DNA of 64,000 bases from Streptomyces sp. WMMC500 (GCF_027497195.1 NZ_CP114905.1:7604001-7668000); one strand, 5' to 3'; positions 28,834 through 37,741 are shown, numbered from the stretch's first letter. Numbers and translations are program-made. Notes: generated from the letters alone by a model not told the origin.

Positions 28834-30126
28834 CTACGCCGCCCCCGACGGTTCGCCCGCCGCGGCCCGCCCGGCGGGCCCCGCGCCGGGCAGCCGCCGG
28901 ATGCGTGGCACCGGCGACGGCAGCAGCCACAGCACGGCCAGTGTCGCGCCGGCTGTCGCCACCCACAGCGTCGGCCGCAGCCCGAGCGCGCCGCCCAGCG
29001 CCCCACCCGCGAGCGCGCCGAGCGGGCGGACGCCGAAGTTGACGGTCTGCAGGGCCCCGAGGACGCGGGAGCGCAGCGCGTCGGGGATGGCCGCGGAGAA
29101 GTAGGAGTTGGCCGAGATGTCGAGGATCATCACGCCGAACGCCGAGGCGAACTCGGCGGCCAGCAGCATCCCGGCGACCAGCGGCGTCGGCCCGTCCGCC
29201 AGCGGGATCAGCGTGAGCGGCACGCTGAAGCCGGCGAACCCCGCGGTCATCGCGGGGCCCACTCCGAACCGGGCCACGACCCGGGCGGCGAGGACCGCGC
29301 CGGCCAGGCCGCCGATGCCGCCGGCTCCGAGCACGACGCCGAGGAGTCCGGGGCCGAGGCCCAGCTCCCGAGTCGCGTAGAGCACGAACAGCGCCTGGAA
29401 GATGAAGTTGAAGAAGTTGAGCGTTGCGACCGCGGCGACGCAGGCGCGCATCGCGGGCGTCCGCAGGACCCACCGGATGCCGGTCGTCGCCCGGCTCTTC
29501 ATTTGCACGGCGGGCGGCGGTTCCGCGGGGGAGATCCGGCCGAGGAAGAGCGCCGAGACGAGATAGCTGAGCGCGTCGAGCAGCAGCGCGAACGGCGCCG
29601 TGGCCATCTGCACGAGAGCGCCGCCGAGCCCCGGCCGGGCCGTGAACGCCAGCGCCCGGCTGCCGTTGAGCAGCGAGCTGCCCTGGACGTAACGCTCGAC
29701 GGGCAGCAGGGCGACGTACACGGTGCCGGCGCAGACGTTGAACAGCGCGCCGAGGGTGCCGACGGCGAAGGCCGCCGCGTACAGGTGCGTGAGCGTCAGC
29801 GCGTCGAGCGCGTACGCGACGGGGACGGAGGCGACGGCCGCCATCCGGCCGAGGTCGGCGGCGATCATCACCCGGCGGCGGCTGCGCCGGCGGTCGGCCC
29901 AGGCGCCGGCGGGGACGGAGAAGAGTAGCGCGGGCAGCAGCGCCGCGGCGGTGAGGAGGCCCAGGTCGGTGGCGCCGGCGCCGAGGAGGAGCACGGCGGC
30001 GAGGGGGAGGGCTATGCGGTGGACCTCGTCGCCGAGGAGGGAGACGCTCTGGGCAGTCCAGTAGCGGCGGAAGGGGCGGTCGCGCAGCAGTTCCGGAACC
30101 GCGGGCAGGCGGGCGTGGCGTGTCAC
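28834..30126 (-). CDS. MFS transporter
   Basis: 430 residues with 10-12 hydrophobic segments. It has the loop 2-3 motif AGAWADRRRSRRRVMIAADLGRM, and the EntS-like layout of the MFS_3 group (RRYWTAQSVSLLGDEVHRIALPL at the start). I set the start at GTG 30126, which overlaps the stop of the upstream ArsR gene as GTGA; open frame further upstream belongs to the regulator's region. The probable role is drug or metabolite export under control of that regulator. Confidence 0.83.
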   Translation of the reverse strand: MTRHARLPAVPELLRDRPFRRYWTAQSVSLLGDEVHRIALPLAAVLLLGAGATDLGLLTAAALLPALLFSVPAGAWADRRRSRRRVMIAADLGRMAAVASVPVAYALDALTLTHLYAAAFAVGTLGALFNVCAGTVYVALLPVERYVQGSSLLNGSRALAFTARPGLGGALVQMATAPFALLLDALSYLVSALFLGRISPAEPPPAVQMKSRATTGIRWVLRTPAMRACVAAVATLNFFNFIFQALFVLYATRELGLGPGLLGVVLGAGGIGGLAGAVLAARVVARFGVGPAMTAGFAGFSVPLTLIPLADGPTPLVAGMLLAAEFASAFGVMILDISANSYFSAAIPDALRSRVLGALQTVNFGVRPLGALAGGALGGALGLRPTLWVATAGATLAVLWLLPSPVPRIRRLPGAGPAGRAAAGEPSGAA

Positions 30127-30746
30127 GACGGGCGCTGCGGGGGCTCGGCGGCGGGGTCGCCTGCTTCTCCCGGGTCTGTCGGGTCTGTCGGGTCGACGAA
30201 GGCCAGGCGCAGGACGCTGACCAGCCGGGCGCCCTCCGGGCGGCGCGCCGGGTCCGCGAAGCGGTCGTCGTAGCGGGACAGCAGCCGGGCCGTGTCCTCC
30301 GTCAGCCTGGTCAGCTCCCCCGGCGTGAGGTACAGGCTCCAGTCCCCCGAGTGCTCCGCGGCCTGCCACGCGCGCGGCAGCCGGTGGCGGACGGCGATCG
30401 CGGCGCCCAGCTTCCGCACGTACGCCTCCACCTGCGCCATCGTCAGGTCCCCGACGGCCTCGGTCGCGGCGGGGTCGTCGTACGCGGCCTCCCAGTGCGT
30501 CGTCCGCGCCGTGGCCCGCCACGGCTTCTCCCGCCCCCGGCCGCCGCCGCTCTGCTCCACGAGCCCGTACTTGGCGAGCATCCGCAGGTGGTACGAGCAC
30601 CCGGCGACGGACTCCCCGGTCAGCTCCGCGGCCCGGGTGGCGGTGAGCGACCCGTGGCGGCGGAGCAGGCCGACCAGCTCCATCCGGGTGGGGTGGGCGT
30701 ACGCGCGCAGAGCGCGGGCATCGGTGAGGTCGATACGATCCGGCAT
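30123..30746 (-). CDS. ArsR-family (HTH) transcriptional regulator
   Basis: 207 residues. A winged helix covers about residues 10-75 (LRAYAHPTRMELVGLLRRHG, TATRAAELTGESVAGCSYHL). The C-terminal half is a longer helical domain typical of actinobacterial ArsR-like regulators of MFS pumps. No metal-binding CxC is visible. The promoter region is a perfect palindrome that ends four bases before the ATG, and no good ribosome-binding site is present, so the message may be leaderless. It is coupled to the MFS gene by a GTGA overlap. Confidence 0.8.
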   Translation of the reverse strand: MPDRIDLTDARALRAYAHPTRMELVGLLRRHGSLTATRAAELTGESVAGCSYHLRMLAKYGLVEQSGGGRGREKPWRATARTTHWEAAYDDPAATEAVGDLTMAQVEAYVRKLGAAIAVRHRLPRAWQAAEHSGDWSLYLTPGELTRLTEDTARLLSRYDDRFADPARRPEGARLVSVLRLAFVDPTDPTDPGEAGDPAAEPPQRPS

Positions 30747-30749
30747 GCA

Positions 30750-30781
30750 TCTAAAGGTACCTTTAGAAAGGTTTCTTTAGA
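30750..30781. promoter_or_regulatory. Palindromic ArsR operator with second degenerate copy
   Basis: TCTAAAGGTACCTTTAGA (30750-30767) is a perfect 18-bp palindrome. The following GAAAGGTTTCTTTAG repeats its half-site. It is AT-rich against the GC-rich surroundings and lies directly before the regulator's ATG, so binding would block its transcription. Confidence 0.65.
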
Positions 30782-30807
30782 AGCCGGGTGCGCCGACCGG
30801 GAGGAGA

Positions 30808-31683
30808 ATGGCGGGGATGGATCTGGAGAGCGTTGCGGACGAGCTGTACGCGCTGTCGCCGGGCGAGTTCGTCGCCGCCCGCGGGCGGCACGTCGCCGCG
30901 GCGCGTACGGCCGGGGAGCGGGCGCTCGCCAAGGAGATCGCCGCCCTGCGCAAACCGACGCTCGCCGCCTGGGCCGGCAACCTGCTGGTGCGCTCCGCGC
31001 CCGAGCAGGTCGACGCGCTGCGCCGGCTCGGGGAGGGCCTGCGCGAGGCGCAGGACCGGCTCGCGGGGGAGCAACTGCGCGAGCTGACCCGGCAGCGCAA
31101 CGCGCTGGTCGCCGAACTCGCCCGCGAGGCCCGCCGGCTCGCCGCCGAGGCCGGCCAGCCGGTCGGCGACGCCGTCCAGCACGAGGTCGAGACCACCCTC
31201 CACGCCGTCCTCGCCGACCCGGACGCGGCCCGCGAATGGGCCGCCGGCCACCTCGCCAAACCCCTCACCACCCGGCCCGGCTTCCCGGGCACCGCCACCA
31301 CCGCCCGTGCACCCGCGTCCCGCCCCGCCCGCAAGCGCCACCTCAGGGTCGTCGAGGACACCGACAGGGCCCGCCCGGCAGAGCTGGCCCGGGCCCGCGA
31401 GGAGTCCAGGGCCGCGGAGCGCCGGGCCCGGGACCAGGACAAGGCGCTGCGCCGCGACGAGTCCCAGCGGGACAAGGCGGAGACCCGACTCGAAGAGGCC
31501 ACCGCCCGGGTCGCCGAGCTGAGCGACCGGCTCCGGTCCGCCGAGAAGGCCGAAACGCAGGCCCGCGAAGCCCTCACGCAGGCCCGGCGCACGCTGACCG
31601 CCACCGCCCGCGCGACCCGCGAGTCCCGCAGGGCGGCGGACCGGGCGGCGGCGAAGCTCGAAGGTCTGGAAGAGGACACCTGA
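30808..31683 (+). CDS. Hypothetical coiled-coil protein
   Basis: 291 residues, rich in Ala, Arg, Glu and Leu. The N-terminal half has FVAARGRHVAAAR, LAKEIAALRKPTLAAWAGNLL and DRLAGEQLRELTRQRNALV, a pattern I know from uncharacterised actinobacterial proteins. The C-terminal third (from about 190) is a long heptad-like coiled coil of Arg/Glu/Ala. There is no signal or membrane segment. ATG at 30808 has GGGAGGAG close by; the ATG at 30817 is an alternative start. Function unknown. Confidence 0.65.
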   Translation: MAGMDLESVADELYALSPGEFVAARGRHVAAARTAGERALAKEIAALRKPTLAAWAGNLLVRSAPEQVDALRRLGEGLREAQDRLAGEQLRELTRQRNALVAELAREARRLAAEAGQPVGDAVQHEVETTLHAVLADPDAAREWAAGHLAKPLTTRPGFPGTATTARAPASRPARKRHLRVVEDTDRARPAELARAREESRAAERRARDQDKALRRDESQRDKAETRLEEATARVAELSDRLRSAEKAETQAREALTQARRTLTATARATRESRRAADRAAAKLEGLEEDT

Positions 31684-31787
31684 GGGCGTCCCGGCAGCGC
31701 ACTCCGGTGTCACGCCGGGTCCGCTGTCACGCCCGGTCCGCGGGCGGTGTCTGGATGGGGACCAGATCGTTTGACCGAGGAGAGATC

Positions 31788-32357
31788 ATGACGGTGCGTG
31801 TCCCGAAGGCGGAGCTTCCCGGCGAGGTGCAGGAGGCGATGGTGCGGCAGTTCGGCGAGGTGCCCGAGCCCGTGGAGGTGCTGTTCAACCATCCCGACCT
31901 GGCCGCCGCCAACCTGGAGTTCGCCGCGAAGGTGGCCTCGTGGAAGGCCGTCGACGCGAGTCTGAAGTCGTACGCCCACATGGCGGTCGCCGCGCTCGTC
32001 GGGTGCAGTTGGTGCCTCGACGTCGGCTACTTCCAGGCGCAGCACGAGGACCTGGACCTGGCCAAGGCCAGCCAGGTGCCGCGGTGGCGGGAGTCGGACG
32101 TGTTCTCGCCGCTGGAGCGGGAGGTGATGGCGTACGCGGAGGCGATGTCGGTCACGCCGACCACCGTCACCGACGAGCAGGCGGCGAGCCTGCTGCGGCA
32201 GCTCGGCACCGCCGGTGTCGTGGAGCTGACCGTGTTCGTCGCGTTCGTCAATCTGTCGACAAGGGCGAACACGGCGCACGGCGTCACCTCGCAGGGCTTC
32301 TCGGAGTCGTGCGAGATCCCGCTCGCCGGCCGCCCCGCGGCCGTCGGCCGGGCATGA
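31788..32357 (+). CDS. Carboxymuconolactone decarboxylase (AhpD-like) family protein
   Basis: 189 residues, all helical. The family's redox CxxC is CSWC in VGCSWCLDVGYF, with the conserved His and Glu nearby. Family proteins act as peroxidase-cycle partners or decarboxylases. The ATG has GAGGAGAG upstream. The stop overlaps the sigma factor start (ATGA), so the two are co-translated. This is the classic partner type of ECF41 sigma factors, whose neighbours are carboxymuconolactone decarboxylases, oxidoreductases or epimerases. Confidence 0.88.
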   Translation: MTVRVPKAELPGEVQEAMVRQFGEVPEPVEVLFNHPDLAAANLEFAAKVASWKAVDASLKSYAHMAVAALVGCSWCLDVGYFQAQHEDLDLAKASQVPRWRESDVFSPLEREVMAYAEAMSVTPTTVTDEQAASLLRQLGTAGVVELTVFVAFVNLSTRANTAHGVTSQGFSESCEIPLAGRPAAVGRA

Positions 32358-33223
32358 CCGCGACGCCCGACGACCCGTTCGTCACCCACCGCGGCCTGCT
32401 CTTCACCGTCGCCTACGAGATCCTCGGGTCGGCGGCGGACGCCGAGGACGTCGTGCAGGAGTCCTGGCTGCGGTGGGACGGCGCCGACCGGTCGCAGGTG
32501 CGGGACGCGCGGGCGTACCTCGTACGGACCGTCACCCGGCAGTCGCTCAACCGCCTGCGGACGCTGTCGCGCCGGCGCGAGGACTACGTCGGCGAGTGGC
32601 TGCCGGAGCCGTTGCTCACCACGCACGACGTCGCCGAGGACGTCGTGCTCGCGGAGAGCGTGTCGATGGCGATGCTCACCGTGCTGGAGACGCTCGGCCC
32701 CACCGAGCGTGCGGTGTTCGTGCTCCGCGAGGTCTTCGACCTGCCGTACGGCGAGATCGCCGGCGCCGTCGGCAAACCGGCGGCCACCGTGCGGCAGATC
32801 GCCCGGCGGGCCCGGCAGCACGTCGCTGCCCGCCGGCCGCGGGTGCGGGTCGGCCCGGCCGAGCAGCGGGCGGTGGTGGAACGGTTCCTCGCCGCGCTGC
32901 ACACCGGGGACCTGCGGGAACTCCTGGAGGTCATGGCGCCGGACGTGGTCCTGGTCGCCGACGGCGGCGGGATCGTGGCCGCTGTGCTCTCCCCGATCCA
33001 CGGGGCCCGCCCGGTGGCGGAGCTGCTGGCGACGGCGAACCGGGCGTCGCTGGAGACGGCCGCCGTCTGGCTGAACGGCGAACCCGCGGGCCGGCTCGAC
33101 CTCGACGGCGAGCCGGCGGCGGTGAGCCTGGAGCTGGCCGAGGGGCGGATCACCCGGATCTACCTCGTCCGCAACCCGCACAAGCTCACTCGCCTCGACC
33201 ACCCCGCCGATCTCACCAGATGA
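32354..33223 (+). CDS. ECF41-type RNA polymerase sigma factor with C-terminal SnoaL domain
   Basis: 289 residues. Sigma region 2 is near residues 10-75 (LLFTVAYEILGSAADAEDVVQESWLRW), region 4 near 110-165 (LGPTERAVFVLREVFDLPYGEIA). A fused NTF2/SnoaL-like domain follows (about 175-289). The DLPYGEIA motif and the C-terminal NPHKL (usually NPDKL) mark the ECF41 group, in which the extension replaces a separate anti-sigma factor and tunes activity. It is coupled by ATGA to the decarboxylase gene, its probable target. No anti-sigma gene is adjacent. Confidence 0.9.
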   Translation: MTATPDDPFVTHRGLLFTVAYEILGSAADAEDVVQESWLRWDGADRSQVRDARAYLVRTVTRQSLNRLRTLSRRREDYVGEWLPEPLLTTHDVAEDVVLAESVSMAMLTVLETLGPTERAVFVLREVFDLPYGEIAGAVGKPAATVRQIARRARQHVAARRPRVRVGPAEQRAVVERFLAALHTGDLRELLEVMAPDVVLVADGGGIVAAVLSPIHGARPVAELLATANRASLETAAVWLNGEPAGRLDLDGEPAAVSLELAEGRITRIYLVRNPHKLTRLDHPADLTR

Positions 33224-33448
33224 CACGCAGACGCCGCGGCCGTCCGCACCGGCGCCGGCCGCGGCGCCGGGTGCGGGCGGCTGTGGCGCCGGGTGCGGGC
33301 GCCCGCTGCGCCGCCGCCTCCCGCCGGAGTACTCCGCCACGGCCTCCTCCGGCTCGACCGCGCCTTACTTCTGCGGTAATCGACGCCCGCCCCGCCGCCC
33401 CGCATCGTGGACGCATCGATCCGCAGCACCCCTGAGGAGGCCACCCCC

Positions 33449-33811
33449 ATGCCGACGTACGAGACCGCCGTCGCCCGCTACTTCACCGCCTGGAACGCCC
33501 ACGACCCCGCAGAGCGCGAGCAGGCCGTCGCCGCCGCCTGGACCGAGGACGCCACGTACACCGACCCCCTCGCCGAGGTCAGCGGCCACCCCGGCCTGAC
33601 CGCCGCGATCGCCGGCGCCCAGGAGCAGTTCCCGGGCTTCGAGTTCCGCCTCCTCGGCCCGGTGGACGGCCACCACGACACGGCCCGCTTCTCCTGGGAG
33701 CTGATCGCCCCGGACGGCTCGGCGCCGGTGCAGGGCTTCGACGTCGTCACGCTGGCCGAAGACGGCCGTATCCGTTCCGTGTTCGGTTTTCTGGACCGAG
33801 TGCCGGACTGA
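33449..33811 (+). CDS. SnoaL-like (NTF2-fold) protein
   Basis: 120 residues in a single alpha+beta cone fold: YFTAWNAHDPAEREQAVAAAW, DATYTDPLAEVSG, and a C-terminal LAEDGRIRSVFGFLD. Members bind small hydrophobic ligands or are cyclase/hydrolase-like enzymes. The ATG at 33449 is chosen with GAGGAGG eight bases before. It lies 225 bases after the ECF41 gene, whose own tail has the same fold, but it has its own spacer and is probably transcribed separately. Confidence 0.8.
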   Translation: MPTYETAVARYFTAWNAHDPAEREQAVAAAWTEDATYTDPLAEVSGHPGLTAAIAGAQEQFPGFEFRLLGPVDGHHDTARFSWELIAPDGSAPVQGFDVVTLAEDGRIRSVFGFLDRVPD

Positions 33812-33877
33812 CGCGGGCCCCCACGGCAGACTGGTGCGGGTCGTGGCCCGAACCGATCCGCACCAGGAGCGCCGATC

Positions 33878-34693
33878 ATGGACGAGCAGCACTTACCCGA
33901 CGGAGCGAGGGAGCTGGACCAGCAGCGGCCCCACTCGGCGCGCGTCTGGGACTACTGGCTGGGGGGCAAGAGCAACTACGAGGTCGACCGCGCGGCCGGC
34001 GACCAGTTGCAGGAGGCCGTGCCCGACGTCGTGGAGGCCGCGCGGGCCGACCGCGGTTTCCTCACACGGTCGGTGCGCTGGCTGACCGCCGAGGCCGGGA
34101 TCCGCCAGTTCCTCGACCTCGGTGCCGGACTGCCCACCAACCAGAACACCCACGAGGTCGCGCAGGCGGCGGCGCCCGAGGCCCGCGTCGTCTACGTGGA
34201 CAACGACCCCCTTGTTCTGCGGTACGCCGAGGCGCTGCTGTCCAGCGGCCCGCAGGGCGCCTGCCGCTACCTCGACGCCGACGTACGCGACGTGGACGTG
34301 ATCCTGGAGCAGGCGGCGAAGACCCTGGACTTCACGCGGCCCGTCGCGGTCATGATGCTGGGGATCGTGCAGTTCATCATCGACGACGCGGCGGCACGCG
34401 AGGTCGTGGGACGGCTCGTCGAGGCCGTGCCCCCGGGCAGTTGCCTGGCGATCGCCCACCCCGTCAAGGGGGTCAGCAGCGACGTGGACCGGGTCCTGCA
34501 GATGTGGAACGACACGGGCGTGGACCCGCAGACGCTGCGTACCCCCGCCGACGTCGCCGGCTACTTCGAGGGCCTGGAGATCGTCGAACCCGGGGTCGTC
34601 CCCTGCGCCGAGTGGCGGCCCGAGATCGCGGACGTCGGCGACCAGCGCGCGGTGGCGCCCTGGCGGCTCTGCGCCGTGGGCCGCAAACCCTGA
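33878..34693 (+). CDS. SAM-dependent methyltransferase, DUF574 family
   Basis: 271 residues. Diagnostic segments are HSARVWDYWLGGKSNYEVDR at the N-terminus, FLTRSVRWLTAEAGIRQFLDLGAGLPT, then VVYVDNDPLVLRYAEALL. These enzymes are very numerous in Streptomyces, often near XRE-DUF5753/DUF397 genes. The substrate is unknown. It starts at ATG with CAGGAG upstream. Confidence 0.87.
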   Translation: MDEQHLPDGARELDQQRPHSARVWDYWLGGKSNYEVDRAAGDQLQEAVPDVVEAARADRGFLTRSVRWLTAEAGIRQFLDLGAGLPTNQNTHEVAQAAAPEARVVYVDNDPLVLRYAEALLSSGPQGACRYLDADVRDVDVILEQAAKTLDFTRPVAVMMLGIVQFIIDDAAAREVVGRLVEAVPPGSCLAIAHPVKGVSSDVDRVLQMWNDTGVDPQTLRTPADVAGYFEGLEIVEPGVVPCAEWRPEIADVGDQRAVAPWRLCAVGRKP

Positions 34694-34712
34694 CGCCGGC
34701 GGGGCCGCCCCG

Positions 34713-35636
34713 TCAGCGGTCCTCGGCGACCTGGATGATCGTCTTCCCGGGAGTGCGCCGGCCGGGGGCGAACGCGTCCGCCGCCTCCGCGAGCGGCCGT
34801 ACGCTCCCGACCAGCGGCTTGACCCGTCCGTCGCGCAACCGCCGCGCCAGCTCCACGAGGCGGGCCCGGTCGGCTTCGACGACGAAGAAGACCGCGCGTC
34901 CGTCGCGGGGCCGGACCGTGACCGGCTCGGCGATGGTCACCAGCGTGCCGCCGGGGCGGACCAGGGCGGCGGAGCGCTCAAGGATCTCGCCGCCGATGAC
35001 GTCGAAGACCACGTCGCACTCGCCGGCGTCCTCCAGACGCTCCGCGTCCAGGTCGAGGAACGTGTCCACACCCAGCTCCAGGGCGGTGGCCCGGGAGGCG
35101 GCACGGCCGGTGCCGATCACCCGGGCGCCCGCCTCGCGGGCCAACTGCACGGCGACGGACCCGACCCCGCCGGCCGCGCCGTGGATCAGCACGGTCTGCC
35201 CGGTGGTGAGCCGGCCGTGGTCGAACAGCGCCTGCCAGGCGGTGAGTCCGGAGATCGGCACCGCCGCCGCGGTGACGTGGTCGACGTCGGCGGGCAGCGG
35301 CGCGAGGTTGCGCGCCTCGACGGCGGTGTACTGCGCGAGCGAGCCGTTGCGGGTCCAGTCGGCGAGCCCGTAGACCCGCTGACCGACGGTCAGCCCGGTC
35401 GTGCCGTAGCCGAGTTCGGCGACCACGCCGGACAGCTCGTGCCCGGGCACGCTCGGCGTACGGTCCCGGCCGGCGCGGTCGGTCCACGTGCCCGGCCAGG
35501 TCAGCTCGCCGGGGGTGAACCCGGCCGCGTACACCTTCACGATGACGTCGTTCTCGGCGGCGTGCGGGTGGGGCAGGTCCGTCAGGGACATCCCTGCCGG
35601 GCCGGCGTCACGGTCGCGGACGGTGATGGCTTGCAC
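34713..35636 (-). CDS. NADP-dependent MDR oxidoreductase (quinone-reductase-like)
   Basis: 307 residues of the medium-chain dehydrogenase family without structural zinc. It has GHELSGVVAELGYG (GroES-like domain) and a Rossmann region with VLIHGAAGGVGSVAVQLARE and GTGRAASRA. The end (GRRTPGKTIIQV) is usual for the quinone-oxidoreductase group. The start is GTG. It is convergent with the DUF574 methyltransferase gene and lies 135 bases downstream of the TetR gene on the same strand, so it might be co-regulated with it. Confidence 0.85.
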   Translation of the reverse strand: MQAITVRDRDAGPAGMSLTDLPHPHAAENDVIVKVYAAGFTPGELTWPGTWTDRAGRDRTPSVPGHELSGVVAELGYGTTGLTVGQRVYGLADWTRNGSLAQYTAVEARNLAPLPADVDHVTAAAVPISGLTAWQALFDHGRLTTGQTVLIHGAAGGVGSVAVQLAREAGARVIGTGRAASRATALELGVDTFLDLDAERLEDAGECDVVFDVIGGEILERSAALVRPGGTLVTIAEPVTVRPRDGRAVFFVVEADRARLVELARRLRDGRVKPLVGSVRPLAEAADAFAPGRRTPGKTIIQVAEDR

Positions 35637-35771
35637 AGGATCCGGGCTCCTTACCAGGCGGTCGGGGGTGACTGCCCGCTCCGAACATAGCCGTGCCCCC
35701 GCCGGCGAGACGAGCCGACTCCCGCCCGCCGCCGCGATCGGCGCAGCCGAACGGGCCCCGGTGGGCCGACG

Positions 35772-36425
35772 TCATCGCCGGGCGCCTCGCTCGGCGGCGT
35801 CGAACGCGGGAGCGAGCGGCGCCAGCGCCGCGCGGAGCAGGTCGGGCAGGGAGCCCGAGGGCACGACCAGTCCGCCGGAACCGGAACTCCCGGCGGCTCC
35901 CGCGGTCCCGGCCGGCTGGAGCCAGCCTTCGCACGCGATGCGCACCGCCGCGGCTGCGCTCGCCGCGAGCACGCGAGCCGTGTGCGCTCCGGCGTCGCCC
36001 AGGCGTTCGGCGATCACCGCCGTGAGCGGGGCCTCGATGCCGGAGGTGGTGTCGAGGAACGCCTCGCGCAGTGCGGTCCGGCTGGTGATCAGCAGCAGCA
36101 CCTCGCGTTCGCGCTCCCCGGTGTGCGTGTACTGCTCGACCACAGCTTCGGTGACGGCGTCGGCCAGGCGCTCTCCCGCGGGCCGGGCCGCGACCGCCGC
36201 AGCGACGCGCGCCTCCCGGTCCGCGGTGACGGCGGAGACGATCGCCTGCTCGCGGCTGGCGAAGTAGTTGTTGTAGGTGCGCGGCGAGACGCCGGCCGCC
36301 TCGGCGATGTCCTCGACCCGCACCCGGTCCGGTCCGCGCTCCACGGCCAGGCGCAGGGCCGCCGCGCGCAGCGCCTCGCGCGTGGCCTGCTTCTTCCGTT
36401 CCCGCAGCCCCGGTGGTGTCGTCAC
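35772..36425 (-). CDS. TetR/AcrR-family transcriptional regulator
   Basis: 217 residues from GTG 36425. The HTH is RKKQATREALRAAALRLAVERG then VEDIAEAAGVSPRTYNNYFASREQA. The C-terminal domain is helical, ending in a Gly/Ser-rich segment before LPDLLRAALAPL. An in-frame ATG at 36473 would place the start inside the two palindromes at 36449-36476, which makes the downstream GTG more likely. Divergent from the TIM-barrel gene, which it probably controls together with itself. Confidence 0.85.
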   Translation of the reverse strand: MTTPPGLRERKKQATREALRAAALRLAVERGPDRVRVEDIAEAAGVSPRTYNNYFASREQAIVSAVTADREARVAAAVAARPAGERLADAVTEAVVEQYTHTGEREREVLLLITSRTALREAFLDTTSGIEAPLTAVIAERLGDAGAHTARVLAASAAAAVRIACEGWLQPAGTAGAAGSSGSGGLVVPSGSLPDLLRAALAPLAPAFDAAERGARR

Positions 36426-36448
36426 GTCGCCAGCGTTCCACAGAAGAC

Positions 36449-36476
36449 TGCGTGTACGCAAACTTGCGTGCACGCA
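36449..36476. promoter_or_regulatory. Tandem TetR operators between tetR and TIM-barrel genes
   Basis: TGCGTGTACGCA (36449-36460) and the perfect palindrome TGCGTGCACGCA (36465-36476) are 16 bp apart centre to centre. They lie in the divergent spacer, close to the TetR start. Confidence 0.65.
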
Positions 36477-36525
36477 CTTTTCCTGTCAGTCTCGGCCCGG
36501 CCCCGACCGACGGAGAGGACTCACC

Positions 36526-37578
36526 GTGCGAGCAAGAGGAATGACCTACGACACCGGACTCGTCGTGCACGGCCGGATATCCCGCGAGCAGTTCGATCCC
36601 GCGGTGGTCCGGCGCGAGCTCGCCGTCATCCGCGACGACCTGCACTGCAACGCGGTCCAGATCATCGGCGGCGACCCGGACCGCCTGGCGCAGGCCGCCG
36701 CCACCGCCGCCGAACTCGGCCTGGAGGTCTGGTTCTCGCCCTACCCGCTGGAACTGGATCCCGAGCAGATCCTCACGCTCTTCCGCGACTGCGCCGAGCG
36801 GGCGGAACGGCTCCGGCGGCGCGGGGCCACCGTCGTGTTCGTCGCGGGGGTCGAGCTGAGCGTGATGAACCACGGGTTCCTGCCCGGGGACAGCCCCGAG
36901 GAACGGGTCGAAGGACTGATGAGCCGACCAGAGCGGCGGGCCGAAAGTCTGCGCGAGCTCGGCGTACGCGTCAACGCGTTCCTCCGCGACGCCGCGGCCG
37001 CCGTCCGCGAGCGGTTCCGGGGCATGCTCACCTATGCGTCCATCCAGTTCGAGCAGGTCGACTGGACTCCCTTCGACATCGTGACGTTCGAGCTGATCCG
37101 CTCCGCCGAGGTCGCCGACCGGTTCCCCGACGCGGTGCAGGCCCTGGCCCGGGGCCCGAAGCCGCTCGCCGTCACCGGGTTCGGCACCGCGGCCTACCGC
37201 GGCGCGGGAGACCGCGGCGGGCGGGTGCTCGACGTGGTCGAGTACGACCCGGAGACCAGGGCCCCCGTGCGGCTGACCGGCGTGTACGAGCGTGACGAGG
37301 CCGGCCAGGCCGCCTATCTGAGCGAACTGCTCGACATCTTCGAGACCGCGGGCGTGGACAGCACGTTCGTGTTCCTGTTCGCCCTGCCCGGCTTCCCCCA
37401 CCGCCCCGGCGGCGACCCCAGGGACGACCTGGACCGGGCGGGACTGGGCATCGTCAAGCTCCTCGAAGGGGGCCGCGGGCAGACGTACCCCGACATGGAC
37501 TGGGAACCCAAGGCCGCCTTCACGGCAGTCGCGCAGCGGTACCTGCGCGGCATGCGAACGGCCCGGCCGCCGGCGTGA
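36526..37578 (+). CDS. Conserved TIM-barrel (glycoside-hydrolase-like) protein of unknown function
   Basis: 350 residues. It starts VRARGMTYDTG and has EQFDPAVVRRELAVIRDDLHCNAVQIIGG, GLEVWFSPYPLELD, ATVVFVAGVELSVMNHGFLPGD and later TVFVFLFALPGFPH. Alternating strands and helices with Glu/Asp at strand ends fit a TIM barrel of hydrolase type; similar proteins are sometimes labelled abortive-infection protein without proof. I chose GTG at 36526 because GGAGAGGA lies six bases before it, while the ATG at 36541 has no usable spacing. Expression is probably controlled by the divergent TetR. Confidence 0.7.
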   Translation: MRARGMTYDTGLVVHGRISREQFDPAVVRRELAVIRDDLHCNAVQIIGGDPDRLAQAAATAAELGLEVWFSPYPLELDPEQILTLFRDCAERAERLRRRGATVVFVAGVELSVMNHGFLPGDSPEERVEGLMSRPERRAESLRELGVRVNAFLRDAAAAVRERFRGMLTYASIQFEQVDWTPFDIVTFELIRSAEVADRFPDAVQALARGPKPLAVTGFGTAAYRGAGDRGGRVLDVVEYDPETRAPVRLTGVYERDEAGQAAYLSELLDIFETAGVDSTFVFLFALPGFPHRPGGDPRDDLDRAGLGIVKLLEGGRGQTYPDMDWEPKAAFTAVAQRYLRGMRTARPPA

Positions 37579-37692
37579 TATTCGTGGCCCGGAACGCACA
37601 GCTCACCGCAGATGCGGTCCCGGTAAGGGGCGCCGACCCGGAGGGGGTCGCATGACAGCGACCCGTGCTGTCGGATAGTGGAGGCGAAGCCC

Positions 37693-37713
37693 CCGGGAGA
37701 CGCGACCTCCCGG
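37693..37713 (+). promoter_or_regulatory. Hairpin in the gnd leader
   Basis: Arms CCGGGAG and CTCCCGG with a 7-base loop, 28 bases before the gnd ATG. It could be a leader structure or the 3' end of the upstream transcript. I cannot tell which. Confidence 0.35.
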
Positions 37714-37741
37714 CAGGGCCCACGAAGGAAGGACGGCAGTA

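Noticed and set aside
30120..31787. Long plus-strand frame running into the carboxymuconolactone decarboxylase gene
   Set aside because: Homology begins at the ATG at 31788, which has its own ribosome-binding site; the upstream part is antisense to the ArsR gene and out of frame with the coiled-coil gene.
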